A stretch of 64,000 nucleotides of DNA. It comes from Sarcophilus harrisii (taxonomy: Eukaryota > Chordata > Mammalia > Dasyuromorphia > Dasyuridae). Shown piece by piece: positions 33,893 to 45,200 of the stretch. The stretch covers positions 119,059,641-119,123,640 of the forward strand of contig NC_045428.1 in NCBI RefSeq assembly GCF_902635505.1, in the 5' to 3' direction. Both the position numbers and the translations under genes were made by a program. Positions within the stretch are counted from its first letter, which is position 1. Each line of letters begins with the position of its first letter. Below the pieces are notes generated by a model. It had not been told where the DNA came from, did not search any database, and saw only the letters and a program-made list of their open reading frames with translations.

Positions 33893-36800
33893 GTGAGTGC
33901 GCATGCGTCCAGGAGAGGCCCGGCGAGCGACGTAGGTCACGTGCTGCTGCGCGCGCACTTGCTGGGCGGCAAAAGTTGGGTTGCAATCTCTATTTGGATT
34001 TTTAATCTCTCAGATCTTTTTCCTCTCCGCGCTGACCCAGGGTCGGAGTAGGTTGGAGGGTGGGGCTGAGGTGAGGGATCTGTGGGGAAAATAAGAAAAA
34101 AGGCCGGAAACTGGGAAGGTTTTGTTTTTTCTTCCGGACTTCCTTTTCCTCTACCCGGAGAGCCGCTAGATGGCGCAGCGGGTGGAGCGCCTGCCCTGAA
34201 GTCTGGAGGACCTGAGTGCAAATGCGCCCTCAGACACTTCCTGGCTGTGGGACCCGGGGCAAGTCATTTAACCCCAATTGCCTCAGCAAAAAAAAAAGTA
34301 CATAAGTACTTTGCAACCTTTAAAGCAGCGCGCAAACATGACAGTTATTGTCACGTATAGAAAAATAGTTGCTGTGATGGCGCACATTAATGGCCTGTTA
34401 GCCCCTTTTGATGTTCTCTTTTCCGGCTCTCTCTATAGAGAGGGACACTACTCAGACTCTGAGGAGGCAGCTCGGGGGCACAGCGCGTGGATCCGCGGCC
34501 CGAAATCAGGAACCCCCCAGACTCTCACTAGCTGCATAACCCTGGGCACGCGAAGGTGGGCTTAAGGAGGAAGCGGCAAAATACTGCGGTTTTCCTGCCA
34601 GGGAAAATCCATACCGGGTCATGGAGAGTCAGACAGGATTTAACGAGTCACGTTGCTGCTCATGAAACCGCCAGAGTCAGGCCTCGTGTAACAATGAGGG
34701 GCATTCATCTGGATGGAAGGACACCCGCTCTGCGTAGCTATGGTGTGTGTGTGTTTTTAAATTTGTTACATATTTCCCGACACCTCTGTCCTAGAGTATT
34801 GCATACCCAGTTAAAAAGTTGGATGCCCCAGGCTGTTTTGTGTATTCACGAAATCTTATGGAATAAAAGTTCATTAATAAATAATAGATTTAGAAATGGA
34901 AGGGATTTATATGGTGTCAAACTCAAATACAAATGAAATAGATTTCGAAAACACAAAAAACAACTTGTGTTCCCTTTTTTTCATTTATGAAACATTTCCC
35001 ATTTAAATTTTAACGTAGAGTTTTATGGGCCTATGAATCTGATACCTGTGATCCAATTTTACAGATTTGATTTTTAACTTTTTTAAAATATTTTTTTCTG
35101 TATGTTGTCAACTGGCATTAAGTGTCTAATAAAATCAGAGTATATGTGCTAAATATTGATAATTTATGGCATGTTAGTGCTGAAAAAGATTTGAGATTTT
35201 TTAGTCTCTTCATATTTAGTGTCTCTTCATTTTTAGCTTTCTTCATTCAGTGGATTAGAAAAGAGAGTAGTACTAGGCTTCTTACTTATGTCCCTAAATC
35301 CAAAAAAATCGGATATATACATAGATATATAGATACAAATATGTAGACATATATCACAGCACACATACATCTTATCCTTAAATGAGGAGACAGGTACCCT
35401 GTTAGAAACTGTACGAAAGGGGACTTTTCAAAGAAGCATACTGATTAAATTAGGGGAAGGGGAGGTAGGGGAAGCACTATATTCTAGACAACATATCTCT
35501 TCAGGAAAGTAAAATAGTCTAAGTAGGGTACTTGCAAGATGCAGAGTAGTATCATTATGCTTTGATAATGGGAGTGCTCAAAGGAGCTTCTGATAAATCT
35601 TTGAAATCACAAATCCAGTACGTTATTTGTTCTTGGTTTTACTTTCTGGGATCAATCATTGGGAAGACATTTATTAATTGCTAGGCACTGTGCTAAGCAC
35701 TGGGGATATAAAACAAAGGCAAAAACATACTCCTCTAGAAGTTTACATTCTAAAAGGATAGAATTTTAAAAAAAGTTTTGGTTTTGTTTTTTTTTTTCCC
35801 TTTACTTTCAACAGTTCTCACAGCAACCTTGTGAGTTTGGTAGTAGAGAAACAGAAATTGGATCTCTGGTGTCACTGATATATGGGACTCTACTTGAGGA
35901 AACTTTACCTATCAATCACTAAAGATTAAAACTTTTTCTGCATCCCATTGTTCTTTATTCAAGTCTTTATTTAAATTTTAATTTTTTTTCTCATCTTCTC
36001 CTCCCTCTCCCCGCCCCCAACCCCACAAAACAATTCTCTTGTAACACAAACATTCATAATCAAGCAAAAAAATTTCATCGTTGGCTATATCCAAAATATG
36101 CATGTCTAATTTTTCATCTGTCATTAGTTAGACAATTTACTTCATCATCATCAGCCCTTTGGAATTGTGGCTGGTCATTTCTTGCCACCTATAGTCTTTG
36201 GAGAATTGACTAAGAACATTAGAGATAAAAGCCTATTTTACATACTAGAAAACAAGGCTCAGGTCAACTACATCCATGTTTATACAGCTATTATGAACTA
36301 GAGGTGGGATTCAAAACCTCATCTTCTGGCTCTGATGTCCAGCACCCTATGGAGAGTGGATGAAGTATCAGACTTGGAGTCAGGAAGACTTGACTTTGAA
36401 TTCTTCCTCTGTCACTATCTGTGTGACCAAGTCAGGAATTATTTATTAATCACTTAACTTCTGAGGTTCTGTATTTTCATCTGTAAAATGGAGACCATAT
36501 TAATAGTATCTTCCTTCACTATATTGCTGCGAAGCTCAGGGAGAAATCTATGTAAAGTTCTTTGCAAATTGTACAGTATTTTATCAATGTCAATTATGTA
36601 ATCTTTAGTGATAGGTTTTGTGGGGTAGTAGATAGAGGGCTGGACTTGGTAATCACAAAGACTTAGGAAGTTCATATCTCTTGCCTTTGCTATCTGTAAC
36701 TGTGGGCAAGCCATTTAACCTCTCATAGACTATAAATATATTACTATTTGCCTTGTTGCAGGAGTTTCCGTCCACAAAATCATGCATTTTTGAAGCACTG

Positions 36801-39800
36801 ACAAACCATGTTCAGACCATCTCAAGAAGATGTTTAAAAAAAAAAAAGTATTTTGTAAAACTTAAAGAGTGCTGTGTAGATATTTTTGTTACTTATACAA
36901 TCTAGTTGTATATATGTACATTACCCTGCTGTATAAAGAGGGATTCTCTTTAAACAAGAGATAGAACAGGAAGAAATAATAATGAAGGTTGTATTTAATA
37001 GGCTTTTTTATATTACATAAAAAGTATATTCAAAAGTATATTTCTGGTCAAATTTCTCTCAAGTTCTTATGCTGAACAAAGTGAGCAATGATGGAGGAAT
37101 AATTACATCATATTTAGCTTATATCTACTATTATAGCTATATTAACTTTTATTTAGCTACATAAATGTGGTTGGCATATTTTTAAAAAAATACTAGTAGA
37201 ATATTATTGGAGAATATGCATATTTTCTCCTTATTTCCTTTAAGGAAATCAGACAAAACTCAAGGTGACCTGAGAATAATTGGAAATAAAAATTTTTCCA
37301 AAATATAAAATTAGAAACAAGCATGAATTCATCAAAGTTTGTTTGTTTGATTATTTTGGTATTATAACAGTCATGCTTACATTTTCTTAGCACTTTTATA
37401 ATTATAAAATCCTTTAACATGTTACCAAATTTTGATCTTCATAATAACAGTTCTGTGAGGAATAGTATAACTGGTCCCTATTTTATAACTAAAGAAATTG
37501 AGACTTAGAATAATTAAATGAGCTGTTCAAGATCACATAGCTGGAAGAGTATGACTTGAATCCCAGATCATTTAAGCTTTATAAACTCCACTTTCCTTAT
37601 ATAGAAAGGGACCTAAAATGACCTTTAAATTAAATTTGTATTCTTAATTATATATGGTCACATCAATTCCTTTCAAGTTTATATTTATATATTTTTTTTC
37701 TTTTTTTTAAGGCGTTTTGAATTCCGTCCTAAACCAGATCCTTACTGTCAAGCTCAATATACTTTCTGCCCAACTGGTTCTCCTATCCCAGTTATGAAGG
37801 ATAATGATGTCCTAGAAGTTTTTCGATTACAAACCCCAGTATGGGAATTTAAATATGGTGATCTCCTAGGACATTTGGTAAGATTGGACCTTTGTTTTGT
37901 CATGACTCTGAATTTTTGAGTGCGGTTTGATTTGGGAAAAACAAGATAAATTCGTATGTGTGTGTGTTTGTACATATATGTACAATTTCAGGAGCATTGA
38001 TGTTATGGTCAACAAAATAGATTGTGCTAGTTCCAAGACATTAAAGCTTTAATATTCCTATGTACTCTTATAGTGTGTACATTATCTATCATTCTAAGTT
38101 CCCTAAGTTTTACCTATTTGTGGTGCTTAAATTTCTTTGAAGTATTTCTTAGTGTGTTGAAATATATAGAGCATTTAAAGCAAATTTATATTACTTCAGC
38201 AAGTAGAATATGTCCCTACTGGGAGCTAGAGATGAGATGCCAAGGCAAGAAACAGCATCAATTTATTCTTTCCTCTTTTTTCGTCTTTTGTATATCCTTC
38301 CTGTGTGATAAGATTTGGAGAAGGGGCAATAGGAAGAAAGAGAATAGAGGGAGGTACAAACTGTTAATAGTAGTATGAAACTGAATACTTGGTGGAAGCT
38401 TCTGAGAATTTATTTATTTTATTTATAGCTCTCATATAAAAAGTATATTCACTATAGGCTTGAAGGTCAAATTTCTCTCAAGTTCTTATGTTGCATAATG
38501 TGAGAAAATATGTTGGAATAATTATATCATACTAGCTACATTTAAAAAAAAAATCTTAGGAAAATGACCTTGGTCAAAAAAATAAATAAATAAAAAGACC
38601 AAAGGTTTCCCAGTCTTTACATGGTCTTTAAAGTCTCTGGAAAGGGGAGTGGTTTTTCTAGATCAGACATTTGATCAGACAGTGATGTATTGTTGTACAG
38701 CTCCACCTCTCACTTCTGGGCTTGATCTATACACCAACCAACCAGCATTAATTACCTACTGGGTATTAGGCAAAAAAAAAAATCCCTACTTTGAAGAAAC
38801 TTATATTCTCCCTTTTAAAATCTATGCCATTGCATCTCTCTTTGGACTGTCCACATTATTTAAACTCCAACAAAAAGTAAAGACTGAGAATATTTGAAGG
38901 ACATTGTAAAAACCTTAATATTCTCTAGGATGCCCTTTATCATAAATGAATCCTGTAACCCAGGATTACAACTATCACGATGTAATTATCAGTAGTGAAA
39001 ATAACTGTAAAACCAGTACTTCTGTAGTTTTGCTACTTTCCTATTATCACATAAATTGTCGTACAGCACTTCTTATTTCTCCAGCTCTCAGCTTGGACAC
39101 ACCATTCTTTAAGTTGAAAAAGAACCATTTTAATACCCTTTCCCACTAAAAAGAATCCAAAAATTCTGTCCTGGAGAGTATTCTAGACACAAGATGGGGT
39201 TAAGCCAGGAAACAAAATACCCCAGCTTGGGGAGAATGAAAATGTGCAGAAGTAAAACTTTCAAGTAGCTCATGTCCCAGGTGCCTTGGCCAATCTCATT
39301 TATTAAGAACCTACCATGTCAAATGCTATTTCTAGGTGTTAGAAAATAGTTTTTCAAAGAATTTTCATTCTACTAAAGAGTGACAGTGTTCACAGACAAA
39401 TCAGTCAATATAGTGTAATTTGTGAGGAAAGAAAGGAGAGGGATCAAGGAGAAAGTACTATATGAGTAAGTAGTGTGTCCAGGTGTAGAGGATAGTCTGT
39501 AAAGGGGCTGAAACAGGAGATGGAATGCAGGCAGCAGCTTTTGGCTTGCCTGAAATATTAGACTATGTGAAAGGCAATAATATGAAATTTCCAAAAAGAG
39601 GGATTAGAGACGGGTTTTTCAATGCCTGGCTGAGGAATATGTGATTTATCAGATTCTTTCCTCCCCTCCATCCCCAAGAAAATAAGATGCTCAGACTTAA
39701 ACCATAAAAAGTGGATTAAAGAGTGGGGAGGCCAATCTGAAGGTTTTTGCAGTAAGCAAGGTCTGCCTCCTGAACTGGCATAGTGCTTCAGTTAGTGATG

Positions 39801-42257
39801 TTAAAGAAGTGGATATGAAAGGCATTGTACCAATACAACTGAATAGGCTTAGATGCTAATTAGATATAAGTAGTGAGGAAGCAGAGACTCTCTAAGGTTA
39901 TAAGCATAAGGGTACTGACACCCCCACCAGAAATAAGGAAGTTTAAAGGAGAGATGGTTTAATGAAGATAGATCCTAACTTCCATTTTGAACATTTAAGG
40001 CATGTTAAATTTAGAATGTAAGTACCTTAAAAGAAGGAACTGTGTTGTCTTTTATATTTTTGTCCCTTTACCTATAAAATAAGTTCTTAATGATTGAAAT
40101 TGAATTTGAGGTTTTGATGCCAATGTTTAGTGGGGAAAGTAAACAGGTAGCTAAAGATCCAGGAAAGAAAATCAGAAGAAAGATTAAGATTGGATTTATA
40201 GATTTGGGAATCATCTTTGTAAAGATGGATATTTGAATATCTAGGGAATAGAGAACATCAGCCAGTTATTAAAGAGTTCAGAACAAAGATCTGAGGGACA
40301 CACAAACTTAGAATACAGACGATTCTTATTTTGTAACTTTTTACATCTGACATTTTTACACAGAATATTATGCATGATGCTATTGGATTCAGAAATGTTG
40401 TGACAGGCAAGAACTACACCATGGAATGGTATGAACTTTTCCAACTTGGAAACTGTACATTTCCTCATCTCCGACCTGAAATGAATGCACCATTCTGGTG
40501 TAATCAGGGAGCTGCCTGTTTTTTTGAAGGTATTGATGATATTCACTGGAAAGAAAATGGGACCTTGGTCCTGATAGCAACCATATCAGGTAGGTTTTGA
40601 AAACATGATAGTATTTGACTTACAGCATAAACATACAAATATTAAAAAAATACTCTTTCATTAAGAGTAGTTATTTTTCTTTACAATTTTAGAGGTCAAG
40701 GTAAAATGTTAGAACCACTAAATTTTAAATCAAAATATTATTCATGTAGTTTATTGCCTGTTGCCACTGGAAACTAATAGAAAATTATGGCTCATAATTT
40801 GGTAAATTTGTAATAAATTTGGCAAAAATGACTTAAATATTTGAAATACTATTTGAGCCTCTGGAATGCTTTTTGTTCCTAGAAGTGGTATTGGTAAGAA
40901 AGGGCTTGGGAAAAATGTGTTTAGGGCCTTTGTAACTGAGCAAAGTTTCCTATTAAGCTATTTTTAAAAGATAAAACAGATGTTATATTGTTAACAAAGC
41001 TACACTCCTAGAGTCAGTTCTCTTCTGTAATTTTTGTTCTCAGTGACTAAATTTGAAATCCAAAAAGCATTACTAGGAAGTAATGTTATTTCGATTACTG
41101 TTTAATATTAAATGTGATAAAATTAAGCTATCTCCGTTTTCTCTAAGAAAAGAGAACTACTAGGAAGCTAAAAAGCTTAGCTTTAATGGCCTCTCAACAA
41201 CTAACTACAAGCCTTGATTGGGCTAGCTCCTTACTCCTGAGATCTCTGAAATAAGTATCGGCAATGAACGCATGAACAGTATATAATCTGTATATGATAG
41301 GGCATAGTGTGCTATCTGTGACATATAAGAGGTATGCCTGTCATGTGTATGTGATTTCTAAGCAATCCTCTTAAGCTCTGAATTATGAGCTTTTAATTAT
41401 AAAATTAATGAATTACAAAGGCAATGTGCCTGGCAACATGCAGTATGACTATGGGCAAGTCAACTAATTTTTCTGTCTGTCTCTTATTTTGTAACTGGGA
41501 TTTTATAGAGTTGGTGTTAGGCTCTGAGAATTGTATATAAAGTACTATGTAAATACATGTCAACTGATATTATTCTTTTACCTTTCTTACATGAAAAATG
41601 GTTTGAGATATTGCTTGCTTTGATAAAGGTGTGAGCATATGAGTTTGAATGTGCTGTGAAACCCAAACATTTTCATTTATTCGTGTCTATTATAGATACA
41701 TATATTTATATGTGAGGTTTAATTGTCTTTTTTTTTTTTTTTTTCAAATAGGAAAAATATTTAACCAAATGGCAAACTGGGTGAAACAGGATAATGAAAC
41801 AGGTATTTATTATGAGACATGGACTGTCCAGTCCAGTCCAGGAAAACAGTCAACAACATGGTTCGAATCTTATGACTGTTCCAAATTTGTGTTAAGAACA
41901 TATAAGAAGTTGGCTGAACTTGGGGCCAACTTTAAGAACATACAAACCAACTACACCAGAATATTTCTTTACAGTGGAGAACCTACGTATGTGGGAAATG
42001 AAACCTCAATTTTTGGACCTGCAGGAAACAAGTCTCTTGCTACAGCCATAAAGAGTTTTTATTATCCATTTCGACCTCATTTGTCAGCTAAAGAATTTGT
42101 GTTAAGTCTTTTAAAAATTTTTGATGCAGTGCTGATCCACAGACAGTTTTATTTGTTTTATAATTTTGAATATTGGTTTTTGCCTATGAAGTACCCCTTT
42201 ATAAAGATAACATATGAAGAAATTCCTTTACCAAACAAACAAAACACCAGTTTCTAA
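33747..42257 (+). CDS. CLN5: CLN5, lysosomal protein (span of coding exons)
   Basis: CLN5 is a soluble lysosomal glycoprotein with an NlpC/P60-like fold; it has been reported as a cysteine S-depalmitoylase and as the bis(monoacylglycero)phosphate synthase, and its loss causes neuronal ceroid lipofuscinosis. Exons 33747-33892, 37712-37877, 40364-40589 and 41752-42257 join in phase to 347 residues (human 358 by the matching start). A leader with hydrophobic [18 protein letters not shown] precedes [20 protein letters not shown]. Counterparts of catalytic H166 (IMHDAIGF) and C280 (SYDCSKFV) are present, as are all eight N-glycosylation sequons of human (NYT, NCT, NGT, NET, NYT, NET, NKS, NTS). 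In-frame ATGs at 33633 and 33720 could lengthen the N terminus; 33747 was chosen for its strong context and match to the human start. Tail-to-tail with FBXL3. Confidence 0.96.
33898..33908 (+). promoter_or_regulatory. CLN5: NRF1-like motif at the exon 1 donor
   Basis: TGCGCATGCGT matches the NRF1 palindrome and begins inside the donor region of exon 1. A half-like copy (GCATGCGC) lies at 33631-33638. Confidence 0.5.
33936..33943 (+). promoter_or_regulatory. CLN5: CLEAR-type E-box in CLN5 intron 1
   Basis: GTCACGTG matches the left flank and core of the TFEB consensus, 43 bases after the exon 1 donor. Confidence 0.55.
34162..34300 (+). repeat. Marsupial tRNA-related SINE (WSINE-type)
   Basis: 'gccgctagatggcgcagcgg' head, 'ctggaggacctgagtgcaaa', 'ggacccggggcaagtcattt' and 'ccccaattgcctcagcaaaa' with poly-A. 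Its CpG-rich state suggests it lies in unmethylated promoter-flanking DNA. The family name is from memory. Confidence 0.85.
34459..34552 (+). repeat. Diverged marsupial SINE
   Basis: 'gaggcagctcgggggcacag', 'gaaatcaggaacc' and 'actagctgcataaccctggg' follow the same SINE, GC-enriched and truncated. Confidence 0.6.
35655..35770 (+). repeat. Head of the unassigned marsupial repeat
   Basis: 'tttattaattgctaggcact', gtgctaagcactggggatat, 'ctctagaagtttacattcta'. Confidence 0.7.
35940..36190 (-). mobile_element. Antisense L1 3' end
   Basis: 'attcataatcaagcaaaaaa', 'tatatccaaaatatgcatgt' and 'agccctttggaattgtggct' match the reverse complement of a marsupial L1 tail. Confidence 0.7.
36345..36740 (+). 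repeat. CORE-SINE/MIR copies
   Basis: Two sense units: 'aagtatcagacttggagtca' to 'tcatctgtaaaatggagacc', and 'agggctggacttggtaatca' to 'ctgtgggcaagccatttaac'. Confidence 0.7.
37385..37600 (-). repeat. MIR, antisense
   Basis: 'ttataactaaagaaattgag', 'caagatcacatagctggaag' and 'gaatcccagatca' give the reverse MIR order. It ends 110 bases before CLN5 exon 2. Confidence 0.75.
37712..37877 (+). CDS. CLN5: CLN5 exon 2
   Basis: Acceptor after a T-rich tract (ttttttttaag), donor gtaaga. It encodes [20 protein letters not shown] and [19 protein letters not shown], almost identical to human. Confidence 0.97.
37878..40363 (+). other. CLN5 intron 2
   Basis: It holds a long, diverged copy of the unassigned marsupial repeat (39290-39990). 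The rest is unassigned. Confidence 0.6.
39290..39990 (+). repeat. Unassigned marsupial repeat, long copy
   Basis: 'tttattaagaacctaccatg' head, 'gctgaaacaggagatggaat' and 'ggccaatctgaaggtttttg' in the order of the 15005-15870 copy; strongly diverged. Confidence 0.5.
40364..40589 (+). CDS. CLN5: CLN5 exon 3
   Basis: Acceptor tttttacacag, donor gtaggt. It encodes NIMHDAIGF (catalytic His counterpart) and [20 protein letters not shown] to [12 protein letters not shown], with three glycosylation sequons. Confidence 0.97.
40590..41751 (+). other. CLN5 intron 3
   Basis: It has one MIR-like segment at 41425-41570 ('atgactatgggcaagtcaac', 'tatataaagtactatgtaaa'). The remainder looks single-copy. Confidence 0.6.
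41752..42257 (+). CDS. CLN5: CLN5 exon 4 and stop
   Basis: Acceptor ttttcaaatag after a long T-tract. It encodes [40 protein letters not shown] (catalytic Cys counterpart) and the conserved C-terminal [11 protein letters not shown], stopping at TAA 42255-42257. Five sequons. Confidence 0.97.
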
Positions 42258-45200
42258 AATAATGGGACTCTTGAAGAAGGAAATGTCAATATATTTTCTT
42301 GAATATTCAGGGAGTGATTTAGTCCTATTATGAATCATCCCAGGTCTCTTCTTTCATTTAAAAGAAAAAAATAAAACCTTTCTAGTTTTTGTAAGTGACA
42401 AGGAGGTGAAACTTAAATGAACAAATCCTTTTGCCTATTAATATCTATTGGGAGCTTAAAATACGCTATTATATTGATAAAAGTTGGCCTCTTGGATTAT
42501 CTGGATTTCTAAGTTAACACGAAAGAAAAGTAATAATATCTGGACTATTATTAAACAGATTATGTTATAGTGTGCCTTTTACGTAATAGGTGCTTAATAA
42601 ATATTTAAGTATATGTAATTACTACAGTGTAAAGGTTACATCTTCTGTTCTTCATGCCACTTAGGACTGACTTTGGATCTAAGTATCCTGAATGAGTTTT
42701 ACTTATTGGAGTTCCTAAGATATTTTTTCCCCTTAAACCTGGCAGATGTGAAAGCTCATTTTCTCACTGCAGACTTTCAGCTTCAGAATTTCCTGAGATT
42801 TCAATGTCAGATTTTAAGCTGGGTACAATAGTGCTTCATGGTTTGTCATTAAACATCTTAGAACCTGTGGATATAGTTAACCCTTAATATGTTTTACATT
42901 TTCCCTCCCTTCCCTAACTAGCAGTGATATGTAGGATTAAGTAACAGTGTGTTCAAATATTGCATTTAACACTCTGAAGCACTGTATTTCTTGGGTATAC
43001 AGGTCTATGTCATGAATTCATGACATGCCCAAAATTACATTTTTTAGTCCTTTACTTTGCTCATTAATCAGTTAGAGGCATAGACAGTTTTTGAAAAAGC
43101 AACCTTGTTGAAAGGATGGCTATATTGGAAAGTATTCCTCTAGAGGGCAAATTTAAAAGCTCATACACATTTTTTAAAAAAAAACAAATAGCATATGTTC
43201 ATATACAATCCACTCTGGGTACACAGTAAATAACAAAAGGCAGGGGGCGGCTAAGCTCTAAGCATCTGTATTAAGTACAAGTTAAGTTGTTAAACATTAT
43301 TGAAAAACTAAGTATCTTTAGGTGTAATTATGATGTTGCCGAAGGATATTATGAATCATGTCATATCTTACTTTGTGTGATGTACAAAGTTGCTAGGAGA
43401 AAATAGTTGGGTTTTTTTTTAATTCATGCAACGAAATTTTGGTGTTGTATATTTGACAATATGTTTATCATTCATACCAATGAATCTTATTTCAAATTAT
43501 ATTGAATGTAGGCATAAGAAATATCAAGGAAGGTTACTGAATTCACTTAAGTAGTAGCCAGAAAATATTTAGATGTATCAAACACTTACCTCTTAACATA
43601 CTAAAAAGTATTGTATTTAATAATATTCTGAGTTATTTGCAAAAACTTTACAAATGTACACAGTAATTGTCTGTTAAATATGAGATCCTCTCATGGAGAT
43701 TGGAGCTATCATATTTCTAAATTTAAACTATTTTAAATATATCTCTCAAAATCAATTTTTAAAAAGAATGCTATGTTATGAATTCTTTTCTGTAGCATTA
43801 ATTATATTCTTAGGTTTAGTGAGTGTACTTATGGGGTACTAGTTTTTTTGCTTGGTACTAGTTCTGATAAGTTGATAAAATTAATTGAAATAATACAATC
43901 AAAACAAAAATAAGAATTATGGCATTCTTAAGAAATAATTTTTTTTACTTCTAAAAGAAAAAAATTGAAGTTTTTAAAAGCCTTAAGCTTATTACTATAT
44001 TGTAATGAAATCTTAAATCTTCAGAGAATGGGCTTTTAAAAAGTCAGCTATGAGACTGTGTGATTTATAACTTCACACATCCTGCATTAGTGGTAGGGTG
44101 TATCATGTATTCCAGTGGTGTCATTTCTACTGCCATACAGCTTTGAGACAAAAAAAATCTCTACATTGATTGAGCACACATTCAAAGTAGGTGAAACCTG
44201 ATTTGACCTGTTCAAACCACTTCTCTTTCTTTCTCTCAAGCAGGGACCAAGTCTTTTCTCTCCCCTTAAACAGAAAAGGATGATATTTATTTATACTTGA
44301 TTAATGTTTTTTATATATACATGAAATGTATTCCATTCAAGATAATTAAAATCAAGTAATTATTTCATAAACTTTTTTTCTGTGAAATGAAGAGCCTTAT
44401 TAAATTAATTTTAGATACAACAAAAAGGGTGGGGATATATTTTGCAATCAATTATATTTATAAGGATAGTTGTAAAGGTACTCCTACAGTTTTTTGGTGA
44501 GAGACTGAGAGAGTCTGCAATCTAGAAACTCTTTTGGTGTGGTATCTCACTCCCAATCTCTGATAGGAAAGTTCAAAATCCACTAGATTAGTAGTCTTAA
44601 ATCCTATATGCAAATCTTGTTCTACTTACTTCAATATGAATTTCTACATGCTTCAATTTCCTCGTGTAAAATAATACAGAAGTGTGCTGCCACTGAAATA
44701 CATGGTATACTACCAATAATGTTGGATTTACCAAACAAAATAAAACCCAGAACCCAAAGCTGCCTTTGTTATAAAATATAAAAATCCTTTTCCAGAAAAT
44801 TAAGATTTTCCTATGGTAATAAAAGATTTCTTAAGGTCTTTAAAAACTGCCATGAAGGTGAATGAAAGCATTGGTAAATGATTATGGTTTATTAATTAAT
44901 AAAAAATTGGTAGTTTATTGACAGAATTAAGGGGAATGATTTCAATAATGCTTTATATATAAAAATTCTTCTCATAGATCAATCTGATCTGTGATTGTAT
45001 CCCTAAAAGCTGCTCCCCCCCCAAAAGAAAATACATATTGGTGAGAAAAAAATGTTTGAGGGTAGGGGATTGTAGACAACTTTAACAAATTTGAAACATT
45101 TTAAAATTATGGATTTGCAAAATGGTGAGAAAAGCAAAATTAATCTTTTAGGGATACTTATAACTAATTATAGTTCATTTTCTCTGCTTAGAGGAAGAAT

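Larger units (their letters stand above)
33420..34060 (+). promoter_or_regulatory. CLN5: CpG island promoter of CLN5
   Basis: A CpG-dense block spans the 5' flank, exon 1 and the start of intron 1. It has an ETS palindrome, two CACGTG E-boxes and NRF1-like sites and no TATA box, as expected for a housekeeping lysosomal gene. Confidence 0.85.
33893..37711 (+). other. CLN5 intron 1
   Basis: It contains the end of the CpG island, two sense SINEs (34162-34300, 34459-34552), a head of the unassigned repeat (35655-35770), an antisense L1 end (35940-36190), MIRs (36215-36740) and an antisense MIR (37385-37600). No other exon was recognised. Confidence 0.65.

Noticed and set aside
33717-33986. Minus-strand open frames over CLN5 exon 1
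   Set aside because: CpG-island composition explains them; no splice structure or family match.
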